Source: Komarekiella delphini-convector SJRDD-AB1 (GTDB lineage: Bacteria; Cyanobacteriota; Cyanobacteriia; Cyanobacteriales; Nostocaceae). Taken from it: DNA of 59,042 nucleotides. Shown here in pieces: positions 45,036-53,803 of this stretch. Position numbers and translations under genes: made by a program. Under the pieces are notes generated by a model. The model was given only the letters and a program-made list of their open reading frames with translations, was not told where the DNA came from and did not search any database. Numbering within the stretch: the first letter of the stretch is position 1; each line of letters starts with the position of its first letter. The stretch covers positions 1-59,042 of the forward strand of contig NZ_VJXY01000047.1 in the NCBI RefSeq assembly GCF_014831675.1, in the 5' to 3' direction.

Positions 45036-45578
45036 CTAAAGTGTCGCAAATCTCATTGATCTATTCAATTCAGAGGTAGTAGTCGCACCAACTGCCATTA
45101 CTTGAGACCATTCACTGACGCGGTTGTTATCTAAGACAGCTCGCACTCGATAACTAAGCTGAATTTTATGCATTAACAAGATTAAATCACGGTTGAGTAA
45201 TCCTTGTGATTTTTGGTTTTCATTAGATGCAGCTTGTATACGAAAGCAGCGATCGCTTTGACGTTTCAACTTTGGAGATTTCCCTTCCACAAGCACCGTT
45301 TGTAGTTCGTACTCTTTAGCTTCAGGATATGGTTCCCAGCAAAGTTGCCAGTAAGTTGACCAGCGAATTAAGTCTGATGGTAATTCCTCGACCTCATCCG
45401 ACAATGTAGAAACAAGTCCGGTGACTGGAGGTTGTACAACTTGAGGCTGATTTGAGGTGATTTCAGCAGCTATAGATGAACTGTCATCAACACCTAGTAT
45501 CAGTCCGAATATCAAAGTGAACAGCACAATCAATCGTAGGCATTGTAATTGCACCGACAATATTTTCCGATTCATCAT
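45036..45578 (-). CDS. Exported protein with fibronectin-like domain
   Basis: 180 residues. The N-terminus (LRLIVLFTLIFGLILGVDDS, SSIAA-EI) is a signal peptide or anchor. The body has WSTYWQLCWEPYPEAKEYEL, QTVLVEGKS, IQLSYRVRAVLDNNRVSEWS and Q, which follows the strand pattern of a fibronectin type III domain (W-P---A--Y-L...Y--RV-A---N--SEWS). Such domains mediate binding on the cell surface. It begins 18 nt after the gamma-carbonic-anhydrase-like gene in the same direction, so the two are probably co-transcribed. Confidence 0.7.
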   Translation of the reverse strand: MMNRKILSVQLQCLRLIVLFTLIFGLILGVDDSSSIAAEITSNQPQVVQPPVTGLVSTLSDEVEELPSDLIRWSTYWQLCWEPYPEAKEYELQTVLVEGKSPKLKRQSDRCFRIQAASNENQKSQGLLNRDLILLMHKIQLSYRVRAVLDNNRVSEWSQVMAVGATTTSELNRSMRFATL

Positions 45579-45596
45579 GATGCAAAAGTCAGTTGC

Positions 45597-46895
45597 TTAC
45601 CACTCAACAGGCAAAATCAGGTTGCCGTTGTCGGCATAGATTGTTCGAGAACGGATATGCGTTCTGGGAGCTACTGTAGAGTTGAAGACTGCGCTTCTTT
45701 GCCCAATTGCTGATCTGTTACCAATGCTGGCGCGGAATATAACAGAGTTCGGCCCTAGCCCTACAGCATCACCTATGCTAGTTTCAGGGCCATTAGCAAC
45801 ACCATTGACAACCTGCCTACCGCCATGAACTAGAGCACGAGGCCCATAACCAATACCATTACCAAGAGTCAAACTAGTGGTTTCTAATGCGTGAAAGACA
45901 ACATCGTTTGCCATCCCAGCAATTTGTCCAACATTAAAAGGTTCACCCTCATCAGCACGCAGCGAAATTCTATTAGCTAGTTTGTTGTTGAGTGTTGCTA
46001 AAGAATCTTGGAAAGTAAGATTACCGATAATGCGGTTACGATAGTTCGGATCACGAGTTGGACTTCCACCTATCTGCGGCAGATCTCCAGAATTAAAGAA
46101 GGTGACGGGAGCATAATTAATTCCAGTTACGTTTGTCAAGTCTGCCCTAGCTAAATCTGTGTAACCTTTGGCAAATGCTTCATTAACTTCAATAATGCCT
46201 TCCATTAATGCAACGTCTGCTTGTGTCAGGTTGACTACTTTCCCCAAACTGCCGCTAGTAGCTTGTAGATTAGTTGTGACGTTTTTACCGGGCAGGACAA
46301 CTTTACCAGCGGGTAAGGTAACACCAGGGCCAACTCGCGCGAGAAAGTTGACTACTGTGTTTCTTTCTATAGTTGCACCATCTATTTCACAGTTGAAGGC
46401 GAGAAAAGTCTCTGAAACAGTGTTGCTAAACTGAGTATTGGTAACTGGGTCAGTAAAAGGCCCTGTGGAACCTTGAGTACCAATTTTAGCTGCACCTTTG
46501 ACAATGGCCATGTGTGCCATAATGACACGCTCGCCAATCTCCACTCCTGTTCCCGAAGCTGTGATTTTCACTTGGTCTTGAGCATTAGAATCTGCTGCAA
46601 TGCTAATGGGGGCATTAGTAGCGTTCAACTCGGCAAATGGAGCAACGTAGACTTTTTCGCCCAAGGTAATATTTGTGGGATTGGTGATTGTTGCTGTTGG
46701 GTCAACAAAACTAGCTGACTCGGAAGGTGCGGTACTTGGGCATATAGGTAGGTTTCCCACAGTTGGATTACACGTTCCTCCAGCAGCTACTGCAGGTTGT
46801 ATATATATCTGTGTGCTGATGGCAAACGCTAGGATAATTGCAGTTAAAGCACTAAAAATTGTGCGAGGTTTGAACATAGAAAGAAAAGTCCTCAC
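45597..46895 (-). CDS. Exported gamma-carbonic-anhydrase-like left-handed beta-helix protein
   Basis: 432 residues with a signal peptide (IFSALTAIILAFAISTQIYI then QPAVAAGG). From about 60 it has hexapeptide beta-helix sequence of the gamma-CA/CcmM family: FVDPTATITNPTNITLGEKV, YVAPFAELNATNAPISI, GVEIGERVIMAHMAIVKGAA. The usual catalytic set is eroded: the Arg-Gly-Asp of 'IRGD' is LNAT, the first zinc histidine is missing, and only the AHM histidine remains, with lysine where the third would be. It is thus probably a structural or binding relative rather than an active anhydrase. Export is unusual for this fold in cyanobacteria, where CcmM is a carboxysome protein. Confidence 0.75.
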   Translation of the reverse strand: MRTFLSMFKPRTIFSALTAIILAFAISTQIYIQPAVAAGGTCNPTVGNLPICPSTAPSESASFVDPTATITNPTNITLGEKVYVAPFAELNATNAPISIAADSNAQDQVKITASGTGVEIGERVIMAHMAIVKGAAKIGTQGSTGPFTDPVTNTQFSNTVSETFLAFNCEIDGATIERNTVVNFLARVGPGVTLPAGKVVLPGKNVTTNLQATSGSLGKVVNLTQADVALMEGIIEVNEAFAKGYTDLARADLTNVTGINYAPVTFFNSGDLPQIGGSPTRDPNYRNRIIGNLTFQDSLATLNNKLANRISLRADEGEPFNVGQIAGMANDVVFHALETTSLTLGNGIGYGPRALVHGGRQVVNGVANGPETSIGDAVGLGPNSVIFRASIGNRSAIGQRSAVFNSTVAPRTHIRSRTIYADNGNLILPVEW

Positions 46896-46954
46896 GGGTT
46901 ATGGAATATTTAGCTATGGGATAATCTGCGTTAATGAATGCGAGATATGTTGAG

Positions 46955-46989
46955 GCGATGTCTGACGACAAGACGCAGAGCGTCTACGC
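46955..46989. repeat. HIP1-splitting repeat, 27-nt variant
   Basis: GCGAT, then 27 nt (from GTCTGACGACAAGACGCAG to GCGTCTA), then CGC. Same flanks as the 21-nt family but a longer, partly palindromic centre; it lies in the leader of the gamma-carbonic-anhydrase-like gene. Confidence 0.6.
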
Positions 46990-47061
46990 AGGCTGAGAAA
47001 TTACCAAAGATTACACTGCAACAGCCTCTATTGAGACTCTTTTTAGGTATGAGACAAAGAA

Positions 47062-47289
47062 TTAACCGCCCCAAAAACCTGCCAAATTGAAGAATATTTG
47101 TAAGACAACTGATAATAAAAAGCCTAAAAGCGGCACTGAAATTGTCGTTGTTGCTCCAGCAACCGCATCATTGTAGACAGTTTCCCAAGCATCTGGCCCA
47201 GTTGTGGACTGTCCATATACTTTAGTACTCACAGCTAACGTTAAGCTAAGTACACTTAAACCAGCTAGTATTACGCGACGTTTCAACAT
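47062..47289 (-). CDS. Small exported membrane protein
   Basis: 75 residues: MLKRRVILAGLSVLSLTLAV then STKVYGQ form a signal peptide with likely cleavage near VYG-Q. The mature part has a polar segment (STTGPDAWETVYNDAVAGAT) and a hydrophobic C-terminal helix (VPLLGFLLSVVLQIFFNLAG, then FWGG). It lies upstream of the gamma-carbonic-anhydrase-like gene on the same strand (166 nt gap with a repeat). Family not recognised; the ATG sits behind AAGGAA. Confidence 0.6.
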   Translation of the reverse strand: MLKRRVILAGLSVLSLTLAVSTKVYGQSTTGPDAWETVYNDAVAGATTTISVPLLGFLLSVVLQIFFNLAGFWGG

Positions 47290-47891
47290 TATTCCTTGTT
47301 ACCTAATAGTTCGCCAAATTTATTGAGTCAGGTAAAGCGAAAAGGTACAGGACGTACTTAAACTTTTCAATTTACCTAACTTAATAACTTTCAAATTGAA
47401 TCAAGTACAAATTGCTACATACAGCAATTAACAGTTCATTGTAATCTTATTTGCTGTTTAACACTAGAGTTTTAGGTATTGAAAAAATTTATGGAAATAA
47501 TAAAAATAGTATTAAATTTATAATGAAAAACTGTGTTAAAAAAATAGATGATTTAATCAAAAAAATCATCTATCTTAAAGAATTAAAATTAAATTAGATT
47601 AATTGCTGCTAGTAAAAGATAATCAATATAGGTATAAGTAAATAAGTAATTTCAATTCTATCTTTAGGGGGATGATATTTAAGCTGTATGCTAAATAGCA
47701 GTTTGGAGAAGATAATAGACATCGATATGGTAATCTTATTTGATTTAACTCATGTAACATTTGCAATTCAACACTTACGTTCCCCCTACCGTTGCCATAC
47801 CCTGTTTTGAGAACTGCGATGGCTGCGCCAACGCCAAGGGCGAACGCTACAGCTTTGGAGTAATTAGATTGCTGGTAGTAAAGCAATTCAT
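47290..47891. other. AT-rich intergenic region with hairpin and repeat
   Basis: AGATGATTT...AAATCATCT at 47546-47571 is a perfect 9-bp stem. Around 47815-47853 lies GC-rich repeat DNA (GCGATGGCTGCGCCAACGCC, AAGGGCGAACGCTACAGC) that opens a misleading short frame. No gene is supported. Confidence 0.45.
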
Positions 47892-48035
47892 CTATGGCGC
47901 TACTTTTTCTTTGAACAGCTTCCCAGCAGAAAATACCGACACTTTGGTAGCCGGAATAATCATTGGCTCATTGGTTTTGAGATTACGTCCCTCGCGCTGA
48001 GAGCGTTCGCGTCGCTCGAAACAAGAACGAGGATT
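47892..48035 (-). pseudogene. HU DNA-binding protein, C-terminal fragment
   Basis: Minus-strand codons ending at TAG 47892 read FERRERSQREGRNLKTNEPM, IIPATKVSVFSAGKLFKEKV, AP. This is the end of bacterial HU (consensus 'F--R-R--REGRNP-TG--M-IPA---P-FSAGKLFKEKV'). The N-terminal two thirds and start codon are missing; repeat DNA (GCGCTGAGAGCGTTCGCGTCGC) covers the junction. A fragment of one of several HU genes, not functional. Confidence 0.75.
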
Positions 48036-48069
48036 AATTGCAACTAGCAGTAAAAGAAACGAGCGTTTC

Positions 48070-49059
48070 CTATTGCAGATGTTTCTTCAGTTCAGCCGTC
48101 GCTTGAATAAAAAGCGAACGGGTTGCTGGCAGTTCAGCTAACGCATTCAATAATCCGAAGTCATGAATCATGCCATTATAGCGCACAGTGGTTACGCTGA
48201 CTCCTGCTTCATCGAGCTTGCGTCCATAGGCTTCGCCTTCATCCCTCAAAATATCGCTTTCTGCAACTTGAATTAACGCTGTTGGCAATCCTTTCAATTG
48301 CTCAACCGTCGCCTGTAGGGGAGAAGCATAAATATCTTTGCGCTTTTCTGGGTCAGCGATGTACATATCATACATCCACTTCATCAAAGGTGTAGTCAGA
48401 AAACGCTTCTCGCCAAATTGATGGTAGGAATCCGTTTCAAAATCAGCGTCTACGATTGGCCACATCATGATTTGCAGCTTAATGTGTGGCCCTCCTTTCG
48501 CTTTCGCCATCAAGGTGGTTACAGCCGTCATGTTGCCACCAACACTGTTGCCAACGACTGCTAGATTTTTGCCGTCCACCCCAATCTCTTCACCATGTTC
48601 AGCAACCCATTTGGTCGCGGCAAAAATCTCATTGATCGCTTGTGGATACTGAGCATCTGGCGTGCGCGTGTAATTGACAAAGACCGCCACAAACCCTGAA
48701 AGTACGACAAGATCGCGAACCATGCGCTTGTGCGTTGGATAATCGCCCAGCACCCAACCGCCGCCATGAATAAACATGAAAACAGGCAATGTGCCTTTGA
48801 CACCTTCAGGTCGCACAATGTTTAGCTTGATCGGATAACCGTCAGCGGTAATCGTCTTCTCAGATTCGTCAATGCCTGAAACATCCACTTTAACGGCAGC
48901 CTGTGCATTCACTAGCACTTGACGCGCTTCGAGTGGAGGTAATGTTTCTAAAAGCGAACCATTTCCTGAATTCAATAATTTCAAAAACGCCTTCACTTCC
49001 CTGGAAAGACGCGGATCGTCCGCGACTTTCACTGCTTGCGAGTTTGCTCGACTAATCAT
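48070..49059 (-). CDS. Alpha/beta hydrolase (HSL-family esterase)
   Basis: 329 residues of the hormone-sensitive-lipase type. The oxyanion motif is FMFIHGGGWVLGDYPTHKRM (HGGGW), the nucleophile elbow is NLAVVGNSVGGNMTAV (GNSVGG) and the acid/histidine are in ALIQVAESDILRDEGEAYGR and TTVRYNGMIHDFGLLNALAE. It hydrolyses small acyl esters, probably in the cytoplasm (no signal peptide). The gene is richer in GC than its surroundings and has no related neighbours, which hints at acquisition. The ATG at 49059 is preceded by an AAGGGGGG sequence serving as the ribosome site. Confidence 0.88.
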   Translation of the reverse strand: MISRANSQAVKVADDPRLSREVKAFLKLLNSGNGSLLETLPPLEARQVLVNAQAAVKVDVSGIDESEKTITADGYPIKLNIVRPEGVKGTLPVFMFIHGGGWVLGDYPTHKRMVRDLVVLSGFVAVFVNYTRTPDAQYPQAINEIFAATKWVAEHGEEIGVDGKNLAVVGNSVGGNMTAVTTLMAKAKGGPHIKLQIMMWPIVDADFETDSYHQFGEKRFLTTPLMKWMYDMYIADPEKRKDIYASPLQATVEQLKGLPTALIQVAESDILRDEGEAYGRKLDEAGVSVTTVRYNGMIHDFGLLNALAELPATRSLFIQATAELKKHLQ

Positions 49060-49223
49060 AAGCCCCCCTTGGATTTATAGATGGTGGATAATTTGTTGAA
49101 ATGGCACTGTCAAGCCAGTTAACTTGACAATGAGCGCTTCCACTGTTTCACAGCGCCTCAAAGTGATTACCTAAAAGGTACAACTACACAGCTAATTACT
49201 CAATTTTTTGTCAGAAAAAGTGT

Positions 49224-49640
49224 TCAAGGGATTATTCCATCTCCATATTCCGACTCCAAAAGATTTAACAATTTCTCTTCCACAGCAGTTAGATAAGGAC
49301 GATTCAGTTTCCCCAACGACTGCAACAGATTTTTGACTGTCTCCTCCAGTGAGTCGGAATACACTCGACTAATGCGTAGGCGTAGCCCGCCGCAGGCATC
49401 GCTAATCTTTTGCATCTGTTGACACTCCTAGGGCAGGTAGTTGAATGACTTCAGGTGTTGCAGCCCAATCGTGTACTCGTCATCCCAAACCCTTACGGTG
49501 CAACTAAACTCGTTTACTGCGCTAACAATTGCCCAACACCCACCTTTGCCTCTGAGTTTTGAATTGTCCTTTGCAAGAATCTGGTACACTTCGCCCAACT
49601 GGTAGGTATTGGGTAGAATTGCATAAACATTTTCTAGTAT
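49224..49640 (-). pseudogene. Cyanobacterial hypothetical gene with nonsense codon and repeat insertion
   Basis: One minus-strand frame reads LPNTYQLGEVYQILAKDN, LRGKGGCWAIVSAVNEFSCT, VRVWDDEYTIGLQHLKSFNY, LP, TAG (49428), ECQQMQKISD, then a seven-residue repeat insert, RISRVYSDSLEETVKNLLQS, LGKLNRPYLTAVEEKLLNLL and ESEYGDGIIP. Continuity on both sides of the TAG shows one gene of about 135 residues. No ATG is visible at the 5' end (near 49640). The sequence combines a small beta domain with a C-terminal helical region and is not characterised. A second, shorter remnant of the same family is at 54483-54612. Confidence 0.75.
49374..49402 (-). repeat. Small dispersed repeat, 21 nt inside HIP1 (copy E)
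   Basis: GCGAT + 21 nt + CGC on the minus strand. It adds ACGGLRL to ISD|RISRVYS; the rebuilt sequence is GCGATCGC. No stop in this orientation. Confidence 0.88.
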
Positions 49641-49854
49641 AACTGAGGGTTATTTTTCTTCACATTAGAGAAGTTTAAATAGTCAGAATTCAAAAAAATT
49701 CTAATATTAACTGTTGCTCAAAAATAGCCAGACAAAAAGATAATATGATTAATTGATTCAGCAAATAACTAATTGCTGACTTATCCTCATTAATTTTGTT
49801 TTATTCTAAGCTTTTAAAGCTAATTCATATATGAAGTTTAGTTTGTACTTCAGT
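49641..49854. other. AT-rich intergenic region
   Basis: No gene, RNA or repeat recognised. Confidence 0.5.
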
Positions 49855-50682
49855 TTAAGGAACTACCAGTTGGTATAGTTGTTTTGTCCCTAACGGTGTT
49901 AACACTGTAGCTTCTAGTTTGCGGTTAGAAGGTAAAGGAACAGTAATATCAAACCTGCCATTTGAATTAACATTTTGAGGCTGTTGATTAATTAACAGTA
50001 GATTTACCGGATCAACAGTACCAACAATCTGGACTTGTCTATCTCTAGCTAGAAGTTGAGTAACATTCAAACGAGTATCTTCTCGCAAAGGAACTGCTGC
50101 TGAGGGTGGTTGTCCTGGGATAGTCAGATTTTGAAATCCAGCTTTTACCAGCACTGTTTGTCCTTGAGCAGAGGTAGCTACTGCTCCTTTCTTAGTTCCA
50201 ACCCCCATTTTTCCGTCATTTTGAACGCTCACGCCAAACTCAGTTCCTCTGACTCCAGCAACTCCAGCCGGGGTTTTAATTTCTACACGAGAGGCATTAT
50301 GAGTTAGGGGACGAACTTGTAAGTTTACTTGGCCAGACAGAACTTGTAATTCTGTAATGCGTTGGCCTTTATTACCTGTTTCCAGCTTTTGTACGGTTAT
50401 AGTTGTGTTTTCAGCAACTTTAACGAAACCCGTACCTCTATCAATTCCCAAGACTACACTAGAAGCTTGTTTAGTGGTGATGGTATCACCGACTGATTTT
50501 AATCGCATTCCATTGTGAACTGGTTGAGATGTTTGTCCACGGGAATAAATAACTTGTCCCGTGGGGCGGCGTACTTCTAGCCACTGATCGCTCTTTACCC
50601 TCAGTGGATCAGCCGCTAAAGCATGAAAAGCAATAACTAACCCTACCATAACCACCATCAAACCTGCCCACCAAGCTTTCAT
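49855..50682 (-). CDS. FecR-domain exported protein
   Basis: 275 residues with a signal peptide (MKAWWAGLMVVMVGLVIAFH then ALAADP). The FecR domain covers about 30-180: RVKSDQWLEVRRPTGQVIYS, RLKSVGDTITTKQASSVVLG, VAENTTITVQKLE, QVLSGQVNLQVRPLTHNASR and the conserved VEIKTPAGVAGVRGTEFGVS. The C-terminus is a beta-rich, Ig-like tail (QPQNVNSNGRFDITVPLPSN). In cyanobacteria such proteins are usually encoded beside CHASE2 receptors, as here, and are thought to feed periplasmic signals to them. It lies 18 nt after the SPOR-like gene. Confidence 0.88.
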   Translation of the reverse strand: MKAWWAGLMVVMVGLVIAFHALAADPLRVKSDQWLEVRRPTGQVIYSRGQTSQPVHNGMRLKSVGDTITTKQASSVVLGIDRGTGFVKVAENTTITVQKLETGNKGQRITELQVLSGQVNLQVRPLTHNASRVEIKTPAGVAGVRGTEFGVSVQNDGKMGVGTKKGAVATSAQGQTVLVKAGFQNLTIPGQPPSAAVPLREDTRLNVTQLLARDRQVQIVGTVDPVNLLLINQQPQNVNSNGRFDITVPLPSNRKLEATVLTPLGTKQLYQLVVP

Positions 50683-50700
50683 AAAACCTTCTACCTTTAC

Positions 50701-51075
50701 TCAATGGAAATAGACGACTCTTGCATCTAAACCGTGGGATCTCAACACAGAAGACAAACATTCCGCTTCATACCTATTTGCAGATCCTCCAGCATAGACA
50801 TAAGTACCAAGCCTATGCTGTGCTAAAAATGCGTCGGTAACATAGCGTCTGACAACATTTAATAACTGCTCTGATTGACCGGGAACAACTACTACATAAG
50901 GATGATTTGGTACTTTTCCAATGACGATAACATCACTCTGTCGGAAACTATTAACAGAATTGCTAACTTCTAGCAAGCTTTGAGAAATACATGGGGATGG
51001 TTGTGTCCAACCCTTACATAACAGGGTATTCCATAATATAGTTGTAACTATTCCGGCAATTAGATATCTATTCAC
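50701..51075 (-). CDS. Small exported SPOR-like protein
   Basis: 124 residues: signal peptide (MNRYLIAGIVTTILWNTLLC, then KGWTQPSPC) and a C-terminal domain VIVIGKVPNHPYVVVVPGQS, EQLLNVVRRYVTDAFLAQHR, LGTYVYAGGSANRYEAECLS, SVLRSHGLDARVVYFH. The 'YVVVVPG...L-----V----F------G-YV-AG---R--AE-L---LR--G--ARVVY' pattern is that of SPOR-like repeats, as in other cyanobacterial exported proteins. It probably shares a transcript with fecR downstream. Confidence 0.7.
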   Translation of the reverse strand: MNRYLIAGIVTTILWNTLLCKGWTQPSPCISQSLLEVSNSVNSFRQSDVIVIGKVPNHPYVVVVPGQSEQLLNVVRRYVTDAFLAQHRLGTYVYAGGSANRYEAECLSSVLRSHGLDARVVYFH

Positions 51076-51597
51076 TTATTTTTAGATAGTTAGGGTATAT
51101 TTATATCCTGATTTTCCTAATTTTTCACCAATTAAAAACTGTTAGTCTAAGGTCAACATAATTCGTAATTGATAATACTTCGACTGCGCGGCAGTTGAGC
51201 GTAGTCGAAACTCAGTACAAGTTCGTAATTCGTAGTTACCATCAGTGGGGGCAAAAAAGCGCCACTGTCACAGAAAAGTTGCCTGCGGAGGGAAACCCTA
51301 GAGCAGAACTTTTCGCGCTCTTGAAGACCACTGAATTAAAAATTCAGTCGGGGCTATGACACGAAGTAATTACGAATTACGAATTACGAATTAGTAATTA
51401 TTTGGTCAAAGAGCTTTTGCGAATGCTCGCTCTTAAAACATATCAACAGTTAGACAAGCTATTACAAATGCCCTCAATGCAGTCATTAAAAAAGATATTA
51501 TTGAGATGGTTGTACTCACTGCTTTTACTATATTGCACCCAACGAAGAACCGCTATATATGACTAATGTAAAATTTTCAAATTTCTAGTATCGCTTT
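51076..51597. other. Intergenic region with tandem repeats and palindromes
   Basis: Holds STRR arrays (TTCGTAATTCGTAG near 51222; ATTACGAATTACGA near 51366-51392), a stem GAAAAGTT...AACTTTTC (51280-51321) and CTGAATTAAAAATTCAG (51332-51348). No gene is visible. Confidence 0.55.
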
Positions 51598-53484
51598 TCA
51601 ATACTTATCTGTTGAATTCATTGGGCTTTTCATCTCAGTTACAGAATAAATCACCGTCAGTTTTCGCCTTCCTTGCAATGTTAATTCTTTTAATTTTTGT
51701 GTACCAAAATTATCTTTGACTAGCTGGTGTGTTGTCTCACTAACTAAGATGTTATTAGGATTACCTTCTGGCGTATTTTTATTAAGTTGTTCCAAACGAG
51801 CAGCAATATTGACAGCATCTCCTAATACAGAATAGTCTAATCGTTGAGAGCCGCCAATACTACCAGCAACTACTAAGCCTGTATGAATACCGATACCAAT
51901 TTGAATTGGATGTTGACCAAGCTGTTCGAGTTCTTTATTTAATAGTATTAATCTTTCCTGCATAGCTATGGCCGCAGAGACGGCATTAATGGCATCTTGC
52001 TGAATTTCTTCGGCTTGGGTGTGGGGAAAGGGAATGCCAAAAACAGCCATAACGGCATCACCAATGTATTTATCAATTACTCCATGATGCTTGTGAACAC
52101 ATTCAGCCATTGCCCCCAAATAAATGTTTAACCAGTTGAGTAACTCTCGTGGTTTCATACCTTCAGAAATTGTGGTAAAGCTGCGGATATCGCTAAATAA
52201 AACCGTTACTACCATTTCTTTGGCATCTAGTTGGCCATTTTGGAAAATTTCGGTGCGATTTTGCCAGATTAATCTGGCTGTATCCTGAGAAACGTGACTA
52301 GCAAATAAACTCATTAATTGTTGTTTTTCTCTTTGTTCTTGCCACTGCACACTTAACCCAGCTAAGAGAATAGTTCCAATGGGTGCAGCAGTGGGTAACA
52401 AAAGATTAGTGGTTGCCAGGGCTAATACTGATAAACTAAACCAAATGAGGGGTAGTAGTCCTAATAACAGAATTCGTTGGTAAAATTTTTGGGGAGTTAG
52501 TATTATGGTTATCGTAATACTGACAGTAAGTAGTAGCAAAAGTTCAAATTGCCAAGGTAATCTTCGCAGAAATCGCTGGTTGAGTAGATTATCCAGGACT
52601 GCGGCGTGTATATAAATACCAGAAGTGGGTACTGTTTGCGGGAAGGGAGTTTTGAGAGGATCGTTTGTACCAGTAGCTGTTAACCCAACTAAGACAATTT
52701 TGTTTTTAAGTTTGGCTATATCTATTTTTTTCTGTAAAACATCGGCAAAGGAGTAGGTGGGGATTTTCTCTGTTGGTTCTACCCAGTTAATCCAGACGGA
52801 TTTTTTGCTCATTCCTGATTGCAGAGATGGAATGGTAATTAGGGATTTTTGGTTTTTATTTGTGTTTGCTGTGAAGGTGTGCTGCACAGTATTGTTGTAT
52901 GTTTCTAGTAACTTAATACCCAGAGAAGGGACTCGATCAATGTAGAGAAAAAATTGTCTAGTGATGCCGTCAAAATCAGCATTATTAACTATATGTCCTT
53001 TGCTAGTGACACCATCTAAAATTGCCACAGGATGCAGGGTTTGTTGCTGTAGACTAGGGGCAACCGCTAAGACAACTGTACCATTAATTGCCATTGCTTC
53101 TGCTAGTTCAGCATCATAATTTGTGGGTTCAGTAAAAAGAATATCAAAGCCGATCGCTGTGGGAGGGGTAGCCTCTAGTGTTTCTAATAATTGTATATAG
53201 CGATCGCGTGACAAGGGGAACTGCCCATATTGTTGTAATGTGCGATCGTCAATACCAATTACTGCTATGCGTTGATCCCAACTAGAATGCGGTAGATAGT
53301 TACGGGTGCGGAATATTAAATTAAATCCTAATAATTCCAAACTATTCCAAGCACTTACCTGCCATAAACTAACTGATAAGAATGTAGTCAGCATCCCAGG
53401 AAAAAGTGGATATTTTTCTAAGATAGAGTTTTTAAGGGATTTATAAGTATTTCTTAGAGATTGTACCTGGAAATTTAAAGCCAT
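51598..53484 (-). CDS. CHASE2-domain adenylate cyclase
   Basis: 628 residues. After an N-terminal membrane segment (about 27-45) comes a periplasmic CHASE2 sensor (about 55-320: RIAVIGIDDRTLQQYGQFPL, SRDRYIQLLETLEATPPTAI, GFDILFTEP). Three membrane helices follow at about 325-395 (LLLLLTVSITITIILT; LLGLLPLIWFSLSVLALATT; TAAPIGTILLAGLSV). A class III cyclase domain ends the protein (about 425-615): VTVLFSDIRSFTTISEGMKP, IDKYIGDAVMAVFGIP, LDYSVLGDAVNIAARLEQLN. The metal aspartates (FSDI, GDAV) are present. The Lys in DKYIGD and the Asp in SVLGD are the residues expected for ATP rather than GTP. It makes cAMP in response to a periplasmic signal, plausibly via the FecR protein. Confidence 0.93.
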   Translation of the reverse strand: MALNFQVQSLRNTYKSLKNSILEKYPLFPGMLTTFLSVSLWQVSAWNSLELLGFNLIFRTRNYLPHSSWDQRIAVIGIDDRTLQQYGQFPLSRDRYIQLLETLEATPPTAIGFDILFTEPTNYDAELAEAMAINGTVVLAVAPSLQQQTLHPVAILDGVTSKGHIVNNADFDGITRQFFLYIDRVPSLGIKLLETYNNTVQHTFTANTNKNQKSLITIPSLQSGMSKKSVWINWVEPTEKIPTYSFADVLQKKIDIAKLKNKIVLVGLTATGTNDPLKTPFPQTVPTSGIYIHAAVLDNLLNQRFLRRLPWQFELLLLLTVSITITIILTPQKFYQRILLLGLLPLIWFSLSVLALATTNLLLPTAAPIGTILLAGLSVQWQEQREKQQLMSLFASHVSQDTARLIWQNRTEIFQNGQLDAKEMVVTVLFSDIRSFTTISEGMKPRELLNWLNIYLGAMAECVHKHHGVIDKYIGDAVMAVFGIPFPHTQAEEIQQDAINAVSAAIAMQERLILLNKELEQLGQHPIQIGIGIHTGLVVAGSIGGSQRLDYSVLGDAVNIAARLEQLNKNTPEGNPNNILVSETTHQLVKDNFGTQKLKELTLQGRRKLTVIYSVTEMKSPMNSTDKY

Positions 53485-53485
53485 T

Positions 53486-53803
53486 TTATGAGAGTCTCGT
53501 CAGAGATGCATTTGTCGAAAAATTGAGTCTAAAACCCCGTGCTTCTAGCGAGGATATTGCTAATGTTGTTAGAAATTGAATATCATTTAATATTTGCTGA
53601 TATGTTTCGTTGTTATTTTTCTGAACTCGCTGGTATAGCTGTTTTTCAAATTGAGAGCGTCTAATTAAATTAAGCAGAATTGCCAAAGCCATTGGTACGG
53701 TAGCATAGATTATTTGTCCACTAGCAATCACTATGGTAGAGCCAGCTAGAACAGTAAAGATTGATATATTTTCTGAAATTTCGAGGAGTCGATGTTTATT
53801 CAT
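53486..53803 (-). CDS. Small membrane protein preceding the cyclase
   Basis: 105 residues with two adjacent hydrophobic segments (ISIFTVLAGSTIVIASGQII, YATVPMALAILLNLI), followed by a polar helix (RRSQFEKQLYQRVQKNNNET). This layout is common for small proteins encoded with cyanobacterial CHASE2 receptors. Its stop is 1 nt before the cyclase ATG, so translation is coupled. Function unknown; it may stabilise or modulate the cyclase. Confidence 0.7.
   Translation of the reverse strand: MNKHRLLEISENISIFTVLAGSTIVIASGQIIYATVPMALAILLNLIRRSQFEKQLYQRVQKNNNETYQQILNDIQFLTTLAISSLEARGFRLNFSTNASLTRLS

Noticed and set aside
47300-47390. Possible seventh copy of the conserved promoter upstream of the 75-residue exported protein
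   Set aside because: The minus strand has GTCCTGTACCTTTTCGC and later TGACT, but the core is broken by extra bases and no -10 lies 18 nt downstream.
47623-47886. Minus-strand open frame MLYYQQSNYSKAVAFALGVG as a membrane protein
   Set aside because: Its apparently hydrophobic middle is encoded by GC-rich repeat DNA and the rest is AT-rich with no domain.
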